A DNA stretch of 64,000 nt. It comes from Parietaria judaica (lineage: Eukaryota > Streptophyta > Magnoliopsida > Rosales > Urticaceae). Position numbers and translations under genes: made by a program. A model generated the notes under the pieces. The model searched no databases, was not told where the DNA came from, and was given only the letters and a program-made list of their open reading frames with translations. Below, piece after piece: positions 23,860 through 36,601 of the stretch (positions are counted from its first letter, which is position 1; the number at the start of each line of letters is the position of its first letter). The stretch is from NCBI GenBank assembly GCA_954871525.1, contig OX940871.1, positions 26,386,586 through 26,450,585 on the forward strand, given 5' to 3'.

Positions 23860-25300
23860 CTTGAGGTCGGCGTTAAAGACATCGCCGACCCAAGGGTTAT
23901 TATCTCTGAATTTGGAGTCACTGACCACGAGTCTAAGGTTATTATACTAGATTTTGGCATTTAAGATCACCGACTTCGGCGTTTAAGATCACCGGATTTC
24001 CACATAGTTTCCTTTGGGTCGGGGATGTTATATTATCATCGTCGACCCTCATTTGTCGGGGATGTTATATCAACATCAACCTTGATTATTTGTCATTGCC
24101 GAATTGGGACCGAGGTCAGTGTTAAGATAGCCGACTTTGGACACTTCAAACCCGGAGGTCGGGGATGATATTTTAACATCGATCTCGGTAATTATAATGC
24201 AAACCTCGGCGACTACAAAATCCAAATCTGAATATACTCCATATCCGAAGTCGATAGGTTTTGGAATGAATCCCATTTTTAACACTAACTTGTAAACTGT
24301 AATTTGCAGATTCTGTGACGGTCATCTAAGACAGTGGGTCAACGATTTCTCCTTTGAATGAAAAATATTACAAGCTTTGAAAGGTTGGTGTTCTTGATAT
24401 GATTTCCCTGATCATATCAACAAAGCTAATGATTTTTCGTTTTCTCCTTTCGCTCTCATTCTCATGTCTTCTCTGTTGACCCTTTTTATTTTATTTTTCC
24501 ATATCTCGATTTGGTCCATCACTTTCCATGTCCAACTCCTTCAATTCTTCTTGTAACCCTATTGTTTTTATTCTCTATATATTTTAACTTGTAACCGAAA
24601 CATGGTGTCCATAATTACGACGTTCTTGAAAGATAACTACGCATAAAGCCTCGGTCAGTCGCGTAGGACGATGACGCCTTTCGATGATATGTTGCATCAA
24701 AAGATCATAGGTCAAGTTTCAAATTTATGGGCTTCGTAATCCAATTAATTATGCTATATAAAAACTCACGTCAATTTTCAGAGGCTTGGACTGTGTGAGC
24801 ACTTGATACAGCCACCCCCGGTCGTACGTGTTGAATTTTTAGAGCCAAAAAACTATGGTTAGTAAGCGACGCAGACTTGTTCTTAGCGAGGTACATAAGG
24901 GCCGACATCTGAAATTTGAATTCACGAAAAAAAATAAACAAACAAAATTGCGCAATTACAAGAAAAAAATAAAGTCATAATTTACATCTCCGAAGTCGGT
25001 GATTTATATCGCCGACCTTGTATACTATTTCCGGTTCCACGATATTATATTCAAAATTGGTTATAAAATTACCGACTTCGGGTCCCACTCATTCGGGTCC
25101 TACCATGATCGAGAGCCATAATATGAAATTCGAAACACACGGTCGAGAGCCGAAATCGAACCCTAATATCAAATATGATACACACGATCGAGAGCCGAAA
25201 TCGAAACTTAAAAAAATGTCTGACCTTGAAATGTGGATTTCGGAAACGGCGTTAGGTCGGGGATACGAAGGTCGATGTTGTAAAATTGAGCATCGATGAT
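23860..25300. repeat. Cluster of GGTCGG/CCGACC inverted words (CACTA-like subterminal repeats?)
   Basis: The words GGTCGGCG, GGTCGGGGATG, CGCCGACC and GCCGACTTCGG recur in both orientations with 10-20-base AT spacers. An example is the perfect pair GGTCGGCG..CGCCGACC at 23866-23892; further sets lie at 24015-24045, 24155-24215 and 24992-25018. Near 24955 the text ttacaagaaaaaaa resembles a decayed CACTACAAGAAA terminus. Together this suggests the subterminal zone of a CACTA element, but no matching opposite end or transposase was found. Confidence 0.4.
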
Positions 25301-26539
25301 ATTGTCTGAGGTTTCAGTGTTAGAGGAGATTAAAGTGAAAAAGGGAGAAATGTGAAACAAATAGTAGATATCACTAGTTTTCGAACTTTGGAACATGTAT
25401 CACCAAGTTTTGATTTTTTTACCAACTTGAATTTTCCCTTGTTATATATACACAAAAGGAAAGAAACTCCAGATAAAAAGTAACTAATAAGATATAAATT
25501 AAAACGAAGTAGGAAATTGATTGAGTGTTTAATGAATCAGGTTGCTAACTTGACGTGAATATTACTCAAGTCTAGACTATTAATTACAATTTAAATGTAA
25601 TTTATTATTTGAAAACAAGGTCTCATTTGGACTACTGTTTTTTGAACTTCTTATAACCATTAATTCTGGTCATTATTGTCAGCTTGTTACTAGGTGAACA
25701 TTGCTTCCATTTTACGACCCAAAATCATGATTCATATGTTACTTCATATAATATATATACATTATAATTATTAAAAACTCGAAACTTATTTCATTGATAG
25801 TCTTAGAGCATGCTATTTTTAGCTAGAAAAACTCTAAAAGAGAGTTTCTATTTACGTAAGAACGTATATAAGTGGTCAATAAATTTGGTGGCGATATTAT
25901 TGCATGCAATTATTGTAATTATTACAGTGGGTAAGTTGTTGGGAAAACTAAAGTAGGTCAATTTGTTTTGCTTATTAGGTCACTTTCATTAAATACTTGG
26001 TTTTTCTTTTTACATATGATTATGATCAAAATTGTGATTTCACATTTAATTTTCAAGATAAAAACTGCATTATTTATTGTATAATACAACGTAATCACGT
26101 TTATGGATTTCATATCTTTCTCCAGTAAAGAGTTTTTTTTTTTTTTTTTTTTTTTTTTATGCCTATTGGTCTGAATTAACGTGTATTTATGTCATGTGTA
26201 CGTAAATAATTAGAATCACCAATTAGCTCTATAAAGCAACCACAATTTTCTTTTTTTATAAATACTACTAAATTGACGAAAAAAATGAAACAAAGGTATG
26301 CTGAGTAATCAACTCAAAAAGTGTTTATTATTGTTTTGGATTCAAACAGTAAGAAAAAAAAAAGTGAATGAGGTGTCTATGGAGTTATTGGGTGAACGCA
26401 ACTAAAATAATACTCAAATATTTTGCATTTAATGAAGAATTTAAGAAAGGCTTGCTTTCTGATTTTGAATTTGAGTTTTGGAGTTGATTAGTTGAGTATG
26501 TACATGTATAAGTTTAAAAAGGTTCGGGGCATATGATCA
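25301..26539. other. Intergenic AT-rich DNA
   Basis: No gene or clear repeat was seen. A poly-T run lies at 26136-26159. Confidence 0.5.
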
Positions 26540-26842
26540 AGGATGGTCGAAGATTCCAATTCAATCGGATTACCTAAGGGTGGCTAATACTCTAAACAGT
26601 AATTTCATTCCTATTTGAGTTCTATCGTCTCCGATACCCATCGAATAGCTATTTGGATAGAGCGTGCCATTTTCTACTTTAATCTGAGAAGTTGTAATGA
26701 AATCGTGCACAGCCTTGCTAAACTCGCAATCAAGTGTAGAGGAATCATTGTTTGGTGGGGGTCTATTCCGTTAAGAGTTGAGCTTCTGGTCTCGAATGAA
26801 TCAGGTTGTAACCAGGGAGTCCCGAGCCGCACCCGTTTGTAG
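26540..26842 (+). pseudogene. Frameshifted RNase H-like LINE fragment, copy 2
   Basis: Homologous to 18682-19029. The first part runs in one frame (IQSDYLRVANTLNSNF) to an in-frame TGA near 26612. The remainder is in another frame with FYFNLRSCNEIVHSLAKLA and ends at 26842. A short AT-rich tail with (AATA)n follows, as expected at a LINE 3' end. It is a dead fragment. Confidence 0.68.
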
Positions 26843-27459
26843 TATTTGAAGGGCTTAATAAAGCTCGTCTTTCTTTAAATAATAATAATAAAATAAAAAA
26901 AGGAAAATGTTTAACCTGACAATGTCGTCATTTACTATTGATGTCCAACACAAAGACGTTGAACGGCGTAGACCACCATACGCGGGTGCAATTACACAAG
27001 CTTAACGACTACATGTAAAGTTTCGAAATATTATGACTAGCGATATGTGAAGTCATTATCCATGACGACCATCGTATAAGCTCGTTAATGTATATAGTTT
27101 GCGATATACTATCGTCCAAATAATGATTTTATTACTGAACTCATTATTCTTACAAACAAATTGATAAAAAAAATGCTCGATTCAACCCCAACAATTTTAT
27201 TTTCGTACCTTTATTTATATTTTATATTTTTCACATCACAATATGAAAACCTTGAGATATTGTACAAGCGTTACAATACAATGTACAAGTATTTCATGGC
27301 ATTGGACCTAATTACTGTTGGCCTTATTACCCTTTGACCCTAACCCTTATGTTTACAAGGAAAAGAAAAAAAATCAACGAGATAAATTAAATAAACAAAT
27401 ACCGACGGTGAAAATAAATAAATAAGATATAACCTTGGATGGTTTGCGTGGAATTCAGA
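26843..27459. other. 3' flank of the CTLH-domain gene
   Basis: AT-rich sequence that presumably includes the 3' untranslated region of the minus-strand gene. Nothing else was recognised. Confidence 0.45.
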
Positions 27460-30213
27460 CTATGAAAAAATTTGCTGAATTACCGTCTCGGCGTTCCCGT
27501 TGTACTGAGCAAGAAGATGGATGGCATCAGCCCTCGGCAACGCTAGAAACTCCTATGTCCATGCACACACGAGTATAGCTATAAGATTGTCATCCTAAAT
27601 TACGAAAATATTATTATGTCTACAATTTTTATTTTTTTCATCTTTTGTTTTCTTAATTTTCAAATGATGCAAAAATAAATATGTGCATTATTTACTCTAT
27701 GTTACACAAATAAAAATATGGACGTAAATTTTCTAAAAAGCAAACAAATTTAGAGGGGGAAATGCACTTATGACTGAGCTTAACATATTAGAGAATGAAG
27801 AGGGTAAAAAGTTACCATCACTTTTAATATTGCAGTTTCGTCACAAACATCGGCTCTCAATGATGCTTGAGAAGCGCTGCTATCTTCAGACATCCGACTG
27901 CTTGAAGATACAGTAGCCTGAGGTGACCCGACGGAATTCGACCTCTCGGTGTTTATCTTCGGGGTAGTTACACTGCTCGTAAGCAATGTGGGATTTGCTT
28001 CTTTCAGCGAATCGATCCTCAGAAGACCTTCAAAGCTGTCCTTGCACATCTGAAGCCGAAACCACTCGTTATGTGAATCAAGGGTGGCTCTTATGATCTT
28101 CATCAGCAGCGGTTCTTCAATCCCGAGCTTCTTGCCGATGGCAACCTATCGAAGTCGACAAAATTACATGCGCAATTATTTAATTCTTTAAAAAAAGCTA
28201 GAGAAATGTTGAAAAACGACCTTTCCACGTAATTCACTAATAATGCTACAAATAAGCTTAACGGCTCCTAACTATGGCGTTAAATTATATTACAAACTCT
28301 AATTAAGCATAATATACGTGTAATGCTTTGTATGATTTTTATGAACTACAGCTCTTCGATAAAAACATTTAACAATCATAACAATAACAACATAGTAACA
28401 TAATATTATTCGGATATTATACTCTATTGTTGATTATTATTTAATCAAATATTCTAATTTATAGAATAACAATCATAAATTTAAAGTTGAGATAAAGTTT
28501 GAAAAATACATGTTTGCCACTAATTTTTTAAGTTTTTTTTTTTTTAATGGAGCGAAGTAAACAAAAAGGCCATATTTGTTAGAATTTTGGATTGCAGACC
28601 TTTATGTGTCTAATTTTCTTACTTGTGGGGTCATTTGGGCACATATTATATATCAAATAAGAAGGCACGCCCCAAAACAGAATTCTCGATAGCCCAAAAG
28701 GATCAAAATAATCATGAGATATACCTGGAGGGAATTCGCAAGGGCATGTAAAGGCAAGCCTTTTCCAAGCGCATCCTCGTTAGGCTGAAGCAAGGCTAAC
28801 AAAGTCTCCTTCAAATATTTCAGTAAAGCCGGATCACCCGAAGCCAAGGGACCCAAGTGAGAGCAGGCGACCTTCAAAGCACCCGAAAAATCCCCACAAC
28901 TCACCAATGTCAGAAATTCAACCTGTATTTGGTGATAAAAAATATCACGATTCGGTACGGAGTTGAAGAAAACTATTACATGGGTTCTGTTCGGTTAATT
29001 TATTATAATTATAATTTTGTATCCATGTTTTAAGGTATCAGGGAAGTTTTCAATAGTTTGTAATAAACAGGGATTGGGGTTTCCTAGTAACTATATAAGG
29101 TGTCAATCCGGGGAGAAGGAACGTTTGATTGACATTTGCGACAGCTTGCTTCTATTTATTACCGTAAGTCAGTTCTATTATTATTCAATAAACCATAGGG
29201 AATTCATCACTTCAGTGAGTTCCGATTGATTTGTGTTCGAGTTATTCATCTGGTCCTATCAGGTTCAGAAAATCATAATACCTGCTTAAGTTGAAAGAGA
29301 AAAATAGGATTTTGCACGAAAAAGTTCGGATCCATAGTGTTCACTTCATCCACAACCTCCGCCGCTAATCCTTTATCAGCTAGTTCCTTAATGCCCAGAA
29401 CAAGTTCATAATTGACCTCCTTATTGTTGATATCCAGCTTCATTTGCCTTCCAAAACCCTGGACACAATTTTTCGTACATCACTACCATCGCGAATTTTA
29501 CTAACATGCGATAGTGAACATATAGCTAGGGGAGAAACGGTGCTTGTAACAAGATTTTTTAGCTTTTCTTTTCAAGAGTACCAGTTTTTTGGTTTTCAAA
29601 AATGAGATCCGGTACCATTTATTTCTTCTTGAAAACCGTGTTTCGATAACTGGTAAGACATCGGCTTTATATAAAAAAAGAAATAAAAAGGGATAATTTC
29701 GGCATAATCCAAAACTAATTTTGTCATGCGAAACATATCACATTAACTAAAAATGAAGAACAAACTAAAAAAATTAAGGATAACATGTCAAAATAATTTA
29801 ATCGTTTCCCAGGTGTTTGGGGGGAATACAATATTAGTAGAGATAATTTGAGTACTTACCCCGTCCTCTATTTAAATGTGAGCAAACAATTTTAATCAAA
29901 ATTTGGTACTTTTGCCGCATAAAAACATGCGTATTTGAGGCTGCCATGTTTAGATATGACAATGCATAACGTGGACCTATATGTTGAAATTTGTCATTTA
30001 ACGGAATAGCGGATTTTGGAACATACGGCGAAAAAAAAAAAACACTTGGTACCATTGCCAAGAAAAAACTGGTTGAGAAAAAAAGTCATACTTAGTGGTA
30101 CTTTTGCCGCAAATATCCCAAAAAAATCTAGATCACTAAAAAAATTAAATATAGACGAATTCTATAAAAACATATTCTTTAATTCAGCATAGAGAGTAAG
30201 CTGAGGCAAATAA

Positions 30214-30250
<37 letters not shown>

Positions 30251-33200
30251 TATTTAAACTAGTGACTGTTAACCAGTAGCAGATAAAAAACAGGTAGCAG
30301 TATTTTACCAGTTACCGATTTGAGGGGTAAAAATTGGTTTTATCCGGTAACCAATTTTCGAAATAAAATTTACCTGATGTTCACGTGACGCCGACGTGTT
30401 ACTTGTGCTAAACTCTTGCTTACGGAATTCGTCTAAAGTATTTCCATGAGTCTGATAGTTGTCATCGGGTCTTCCCCTCCAACGCTTACGCTTATTCCTT
30501 TCTCCAGCACTGACTTTGCTTCTTTGATGAACTCTTACAGTTTCAGGTTGATGAGAACCGCTGGTACTACAGTCTTCATGAGCAGTGTTTATCTCGGGAC
30601 GATATCGTAATTCAACCTCAATTCCTTGCATGCTGGTTACATCTGAACCGTCCATCTGGGCATTGCTAATGGTAGAACCACCATCAGAATTTTTGCCAGC
30701 GCTACAATTCTTATCGGAAGATAAGCCGGGCACTGGTTGGTCAACTTTTAACTGCTTGGAGAGGGTTTGACCTTCGGAAGCTGAAAGAATCATGTTGACA
30801 ATTGAGAGATATTGAACAAAACAATAACAGCCGGAAATACCCCTGAACTAGTTGGGCTGGTGCTCATTTTCCCCACGAAGTAAACAAGGGCAGGAATGCC
30901 ATTAAAAATGAAATAAAAAAACAAAAAGCACAGAGCGAATAACAAAATAATATCCCTTACCTATTAAATTCACGTAAATTAGTTTTATGGCTTCTGATGG
31001 GTCCCGAACACAAAACACACACCAATATGCTAATCGGGATGGACAAAGATGAAGAATACCGGAAACTTTATTCCATGCAATCACATCATTGCCTTTCCTC
31101 CGAGAGCAAGGAAAAAGCTCTCCAATAAATTTTTGTGACTGAAACCGAAGGCCGCAAAACTTACCCACACAATTTTAAAGCCTAACTTGTTCCTAACTTC
31201 TGAAATAACCTTAATGACAAAAAAAATAGAAAATACAGGACATACATAAATTTAAATGTAAATTCCCGTCTCGTCTGTCTCTCTGCTCCTATATTTAATT
31301 AAGGGCTTGTCCGGTTCATGCAAAAAAAAAAAAAAAAAACTCGGGAGGCAAATGAGCACTCCAAACTATCTCAGGGGCATTTGCGCCTATTCTTTTTAAA
31401 AAAATAGCAGTACTGAATCTCCAAAGGAAAGAAGCTTGATTTACCAGAAGGATATGCAGGAGCAGATTCCACAATGCCCCTATAAACACAGTATTCATGA
31501 ACGAGCTCATCAAGCACGGAGACATCTAATCTCATCCGACATAATTCATTCTGCAAAACATAATTGAATATATATATATTAACATTAAAGATCATGAGAA
31601 CATATATCAACAAAAGAATAAAAGTCTAAATAAAATTAAAATAACAGCTCTTGCTAACTTATTTCTTCTAGCTTTTACTTCTATATTTTCTCGGTTAGAT
31701 TGGAAAACCCTTGAAGCCTTAGGAGTATCAGAGAAAATTAAAGGGAGAAAATAGACTTTACTAATATTAAGTTGATTATGTATTTAGTTAAATTCATTAA
31801 GCAGGGATTAACTAGGGTTATTTTACAATAAATATGGGATTAGAGTTTATAATCTCATATATATATATATATAGGTGCCTAATCTAGGTTTAGCCGTCAT
31901 GTTAAATTAGTGAAATTTTTTAATAAACATCGATGCGAGAGTTTTCCAGTCAAACTCTCAAACTAAAGACTGGTTTCGCTTAGCAATAAAATATTCTTGT
32001 TTCTCTTGGATTTCTATTCCGGGTCCTATCAAACTGCTCCAAAAAATAAAAAAAAATAAAAATAAAAAATTATAGATTAATGACCTGAAAAGCCTGGAAT
32101 AAGTCGCCCTTTGAAAATCTCAAGCTCTCAACAGCCCCTTGTCTCGTAAGCTCAACAGCATGGGCAAGAGCTTGTATATCCACCTAGTAATCAGAAATTG
32201 TTAAGCAATAATCAGAAGATAGCCAGTGACTAAACAAAACTAATCCTAAAGCGAACCAAACCAGAGATGAATCTACCTCATCAAAGGGAGGGGCATTATA
32301 TAATGTCTCCTGAACCGTTGCAGGAGGATCACGTTCCTCGAGTAGCAACCTCTCAGTGAGATCTAAGATCGGTGACGAAATCCCTTGGCGAAAGCAAAAC
32401 CCTTTGTGTATGCTAAATGGGGTCAACATCATGAAAGAAAGAAAAAATAGAAATCAACGTGTTTGCAAATTAAAGTAAGCATATATATAAACAAAAAAAA
32501 CAAAACACGGAAAAATTTAAAAGGACCTTATCAAATATCTCAGCGTCATTGAAAATACAGGATCGTATGCATGTAAAGAGGCTTTTAATACGGTGGATAA
32601 TAGCCCGGCGATGTCGAACCTACTCCGTTCAGACCACTGAACAACAGAGCCACAAATTTAAAATTTACCCGTCGTAAAACATACACTACTTGTTAAGATA
32701 ATTTAAAGATGTACACAACGAAAACCGACCTCGTTTGCAACTGGAGAACTCTGGTCGTCTTTGTCATAGATTAAGGCAAGAAGAACATGCTTAAATTCCT
32801 CGTATGCTTCCTTAAAATACAATGAAAAAAAAAAATCTCTAAGAATCATACAATAAAAACTACCAACTTCGTAAATACAACAAATGAATTGCCTAATAAT
32901 GTATGAACCAATTCAGGCATAACGCAGTTTATAAAATAGAGATATCTGCGGCATAAGAACCAATAAAATAGTGATTTGAGGCGACATAACCCCATTGTTT
33001 GTTTATCACGGTTAAGTGCCTAATTTTACAAGAAATGTGTCTCCAAGGGTACCCAATTTGACCACTAACAGGAACTTTAAGAGCCACCTAAATTGAAACA
33101 CTGGTTACTTAACCCGTGAAAAACAGAAATGGGAAATCTGCAGCATAAGTTTCAATAAAGTTCCGTTTTACGTGGTACCTAATGTCACGATATATGTGCC

Positions 33201-33968
33201 TCTCACGTACTCATTTTGAACAATAACGAGAACTCTAGGACCTACATGCGTTGAAATATCGGGTACTTAACCCGTGATAAACTAACAACGGGGTCCAAAA
33301 CATTACTTTATGGCTACTTATGCCGCAAATATCCCCACAAAAGTCAGTTCTTCATTGCCAATCAAGATCACCAATGGCTCTGACCATGAATTTTACAAAA
33401 AAATCAAGTAATGAAAAACAAAAGGAAATCGAAATCGATATCGATATCGAAATTACCGGGTATGCATCGAGAGCACAGGGAGCAAGAGAATCCCTCAAAC
33501 AGCTGATCGCGCGGTCACGATCCTCCATTGTTCCTCTCCTCAAAAGCTCGATGAATTTCTAAGCCAAACACGAGATACGATTATTCACAACAATTGAAGA
33601 AGAAGCCGCGAGGTCGACACTCGAAGGAAACCAAGGGGAATGATGAAGCGAACCTGCTTCTGCAGCAGGAAGAGAAGCCTGCGATCGTCGAGGACGAAAG
33701 GCGCGTGCGCGCGGAGGAGATCGATGGCCGAATCGACGTGGCCGGACTCCAGCGAGCGCCTGATCTGGCGAATGATCAGCCTGGACTGGTACGACGATGA
33801 CGACGAGAGAGAGAGCGCCGGGGAGTGTACGGACGGCGGCGATGAGGAGGAGGAGGAGGAGGCCGATGATGATGGAGGCGGCGAGTCTTCGATCAAGTGG
33901 TCGGATTTGGCGAAGTCGATGACGAGGTCGTCGAGAGCCTCCCAGTTCACCGGCGTCGGCGACTCCAT
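27460..33968 (-). CDS. Protein with two CTLH/CRA-type modules, At5g66810-like, twelve exons, 717 aa
   Basis: Exons: 33654-33968, 33457-33558, 32730-32810, 32527-32636, 32277-32412, 32085-32183, 31445-31550, 30374-30780, 29282-29458, 28725-28922, 27816-28145 and 27460-27552. All junctions are GT-AG and phase-consistent, with 717 codons plus stop. After an acidic, serine-rich N-terminus (1-60), residues about 61-280 carry a first CTLH/CRA-like helical module (for example LLRAHAPFVLDDRRLLFLLQKQ-type, 84-105). Residues 318-452 are a polar linker with a basic KRKRWRGR cluster (possible nuclear signal). Residues 465-620 carry a second module (IKELADKGLAAEVVDEV and FLFQLKQVEFL). The tail (688-717) resembles the end of a UBA domain. 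CTLH proteins often act in GID/CTLH ubiquitin ligase complexes or near microtubules (family knowledge). The role of this one is not shown by sequence. The intron before exon 9 holds an (AAT)n tract. Confidence 0.9.
30213..30251. repeat. (AAT)n microsatellite in CTLH gene intron
   Basis: A pure trinucleotide run of about 38 bases inside the intron between exons 8 and 9. Confidence 0.93.
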
Positions 33969-34318
33969 CGACGAGCTATTTTCTCGGGAAAATTCAGGAG
34001 GAAATGTTGATTAGTCTAACCTTTACATACGGATTGGGTTTCAACTTATTGAACAACGGATTTTCATTTATGGACTAAATAATAAAAATAATAATATTAA
34101 TATTTATTACTAATAAAACCGAGAACCGGGAGGTCGGGACGTCTCGGTTTTTCAAACCAGGAACCGGAACTGAGATGAAAGCTAAAAAATCTTCCAGTTT
34201 TTTGTCCTTGTTTCGGTTTTAAAATACTTATAGTTTTTTAGACCGTAGCATATGTAATTTTTAGTGCTTTTATATTTTTTTATCGCTTTTAATGGAGCTT
34301 ATTTATTTATTTATATTT

Positions 34319-35010
34319 GTTGGGGTCGGATTTTGTTCGGGCTAAAATGTTAGCATACGATCTCTGACCAGAAGACCACGTGGCAAGAAGTGGTGTGCGG
34401 AGAGGTGCGCCCCGCGCACATGAAAAGGAATATCAACGACTAAGTTCTCAATTAAACCAGACTCAGTTGAGAGAGCACGGCCGAGTTGAGAAGATATTTC
34501 GTTCAATAGCACGCAATTGATCTCTGCTCATCTCGACATCTGAATATTGGGACGAAGGAGACACATGATGTCCACCCGCGAGGGGATGTCCCCCGAAGAG
34601 CAGACAAGAGCTTGCTCGCCCGACATCGTACAAACTATCGGGACCACCAAAAAATTAGGTTTTATTACTCTTTATAATCAGAGTCTATTAATAGGCCCAA
34701 ATTCATGTCTATAAATACTAATTAACATAAGACGTCCTTAAAAAAGTAAGGATTTACAATTTAAAAGCATTCACTACCAAAAGTACTATCATCAATCCCA
34801 AAATGTCCATGTTTCTTCATCTATTTTTGTACTAGAGTAATCCAGTTTGTACTTGCTTTTCTTAGAAAACATTAAGATCAAGAGAATGAAGAATATGATT
34901 CTAATTTACTCAATCTATTTTCTCCTCCATTTCCTAAAATTGTTTTTTAGTATTAACGGAAGCGCGCGGCCCATTTTGTTCCCGGAAATCACCTTCTAAA
35001 CTCGGGGTTG
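34319..35010 (+). mobile_element. LTR-like block (possible solo LTR)
   Basis: It begins TGTTGGGGTCGG and contains a GC-richer U3-like part, then a TATAAATA box at 34710-34717 and an AT-rich R/U5-like part. It ends near ggttgacacgtgcaac. There is no coding frame. The ends are uncertain and no target duplication was identified. It begins about 350 bp upstream of the CTLH gene start, so it may overlap that promoter. Confidence 0.35.
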
Positions 35011-35689
35011 ACACGTGCAACGCCGTGAATATTGTAAGAGGTTTTTACCATCAACAATATTTTGGATTACATTTCAAGCCCTACTTTCTCCTCAATTTGC
35101 AACACCTTTATCTTCCCCTATGTCCATCGCGATTCTTTATCTTCGCAAATACCCTCCGTGTCCAACGGTATTTTAGTTTAGTATTTTAGGTTATATTTTA
35201 ATGTTTTAGACTTAGACTTTGTAATTTGGATTAGATAGTCTGTACTCTGTACATAGTATTTTTGTAGTTTTTTTTTTCCTGGATTTTATGTTGAATTTAG
35301 TGTCTGAAAAATTTTGGGAATTATATGTTTGTCTAAGTTTCGGTTTGAGAAAAAAATGAACTAGGAATAAAAAGAATTGGTCTCACTCTTTCAAGACAAG
35401 GACTATGAAAAAGTTAAATTCTCGATATCTCAAAATTTTTGACTTGTTAGTAACTTTCTTGTGTTGTGATAATTGTTGATATATGTGTTCTGTCATTTCT
35501 TGATAGAGCGATATGTCACACAATGACATCAAAATTCTATCATATTTTATGATGATGCAAAAGAATTGACTACAGATTAATAAAAACCAAGACATATGCA
35601 AACTCCGACGTGACAATGTCACATTTTCATGTAACCACATTAATCGAATTACCATTCAATTAATTAACTGTTAAAGGCAAAAACTTGAC
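35011..35689. other. Intergenic AT-rich DNA
   Basis: No gene, repeat or motif of note was seen. Confidence 0.45.
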
Positions 35690-36300
35690 CGAATGTATGG
35701 ATTAGGCCCAAACTCAGGCCCAATAATCTGAATTTCCTTTTATCTAACTCAAAATGCATAAGTATCGCGAAGTGCTCGCCGAACTCAAAGAAGAATCTAA
35801 CCTAGATCCTTCCACGTTCCCCACGAGCTGACCAAGTCTACTCGGGATGTTATTCAAACACGTTGCATGTTTAAACTCCCAGCGGCTCCAACTGTTAAGT
35901 ACGGGTCGAGACATCTATTCTCCCAATCATGTGACAAACCATAAGAACATATCTGGACCCACTAAAACCCACCAATTTGGGAATTGTGGAGAGAATGAAA
36001 GCCATATAAAGCCTAGAATAAGACATGGAGCAAAGGCCCTATTATCATTGTTCTTGATTGTTGAATTCTCTCTTCTCCCTTGAATGTACTCTCCTCGTAT
36101 CAATAAAATTAGGAAGAAGTAGTCAACTACCGCTTGAGATGATCCTCTAGAAAATTTATTAGTGTCAAATTATATATACATTTACATTTATATATACATT
36201 TATATTCATAAGACAAATACACAAGTATTTAGTTAGGCTTTCCTAAGTCTATAATGGTTGAATTGGAGATTCACATAAAAAATAACGATTTACTTATTTT
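35690..36300 (+). mobile_element. LTR-like repeat, copy 1 (R/U5 with polyA signal)
   Basis: It shares with 45880-46320, in the same orientation, a segment with a gattgtacc/gaatgtact phrase, then atcaataaaa, then agtagt, then taccgctt, and further on acaaatacacaag. The AATAAA lies at 36102-36107. This is the expected order around the polyadenylation site of an LTR. The pararetrovirus insertion begins just to the right. Confidence 0.4.
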
Positions 36301-36367
36301 TTTTTAAATGTGTAAGGAAAGGAAGAGAAAATAGAAAGAAAAAAAAAAGACGAGGAGAACTCGAAGA

Positions 36368-36370
36368 ATA

Positions 36371-36413
<43 letters not shown>
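36368..36413. repeat. (TA)n tract at left border of the viral insertion
   Basis: A TA run with one internal C. It ends directly at the first viral bases, three bases before the primer binding site. A matching TA tract lies at the right border (44204-44224). Confidence 0.93.
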
Positions 36414-36416
<3 letters not shown>

Positions 36417-36428
36417 TGGTATCAGAGC
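36417..36428 (+). promoter_or_regulatory. Primer binding site, tRNA-Met type
   Basis: TGGTATCAGAGC, complementary to the 3' end of initiator tRNA-Met, the usual minus-strand primer of caulimovirids and many Copia elements. It lies 185 bases before the first viral ATG. Confidence 0.88.
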
Positions 36429-36601
36429 CCATTGGTTGTTGTTCTAGGAGAGGAATATATCTATATACTTAGGAAACATATATTATTTTGCAACCCCAAG
36501 TTGAAAATTTATCGTTCACAGGAGAGAGTGGTCCCGATTAGTTCGATGGTTTAGCTCAATCTCAATCGAACGTAATTTCACACTTGCAGTTGTGAATAAT
36601 A

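Noticed and set aside
33594..34014. Plus-strand acidic frame opposite the first CTLH exon
   Set aside because: Antisense shadow of the Ser-rich N-terminus. The minus-strand exon has a matching splice site and continues in eleven further exons.
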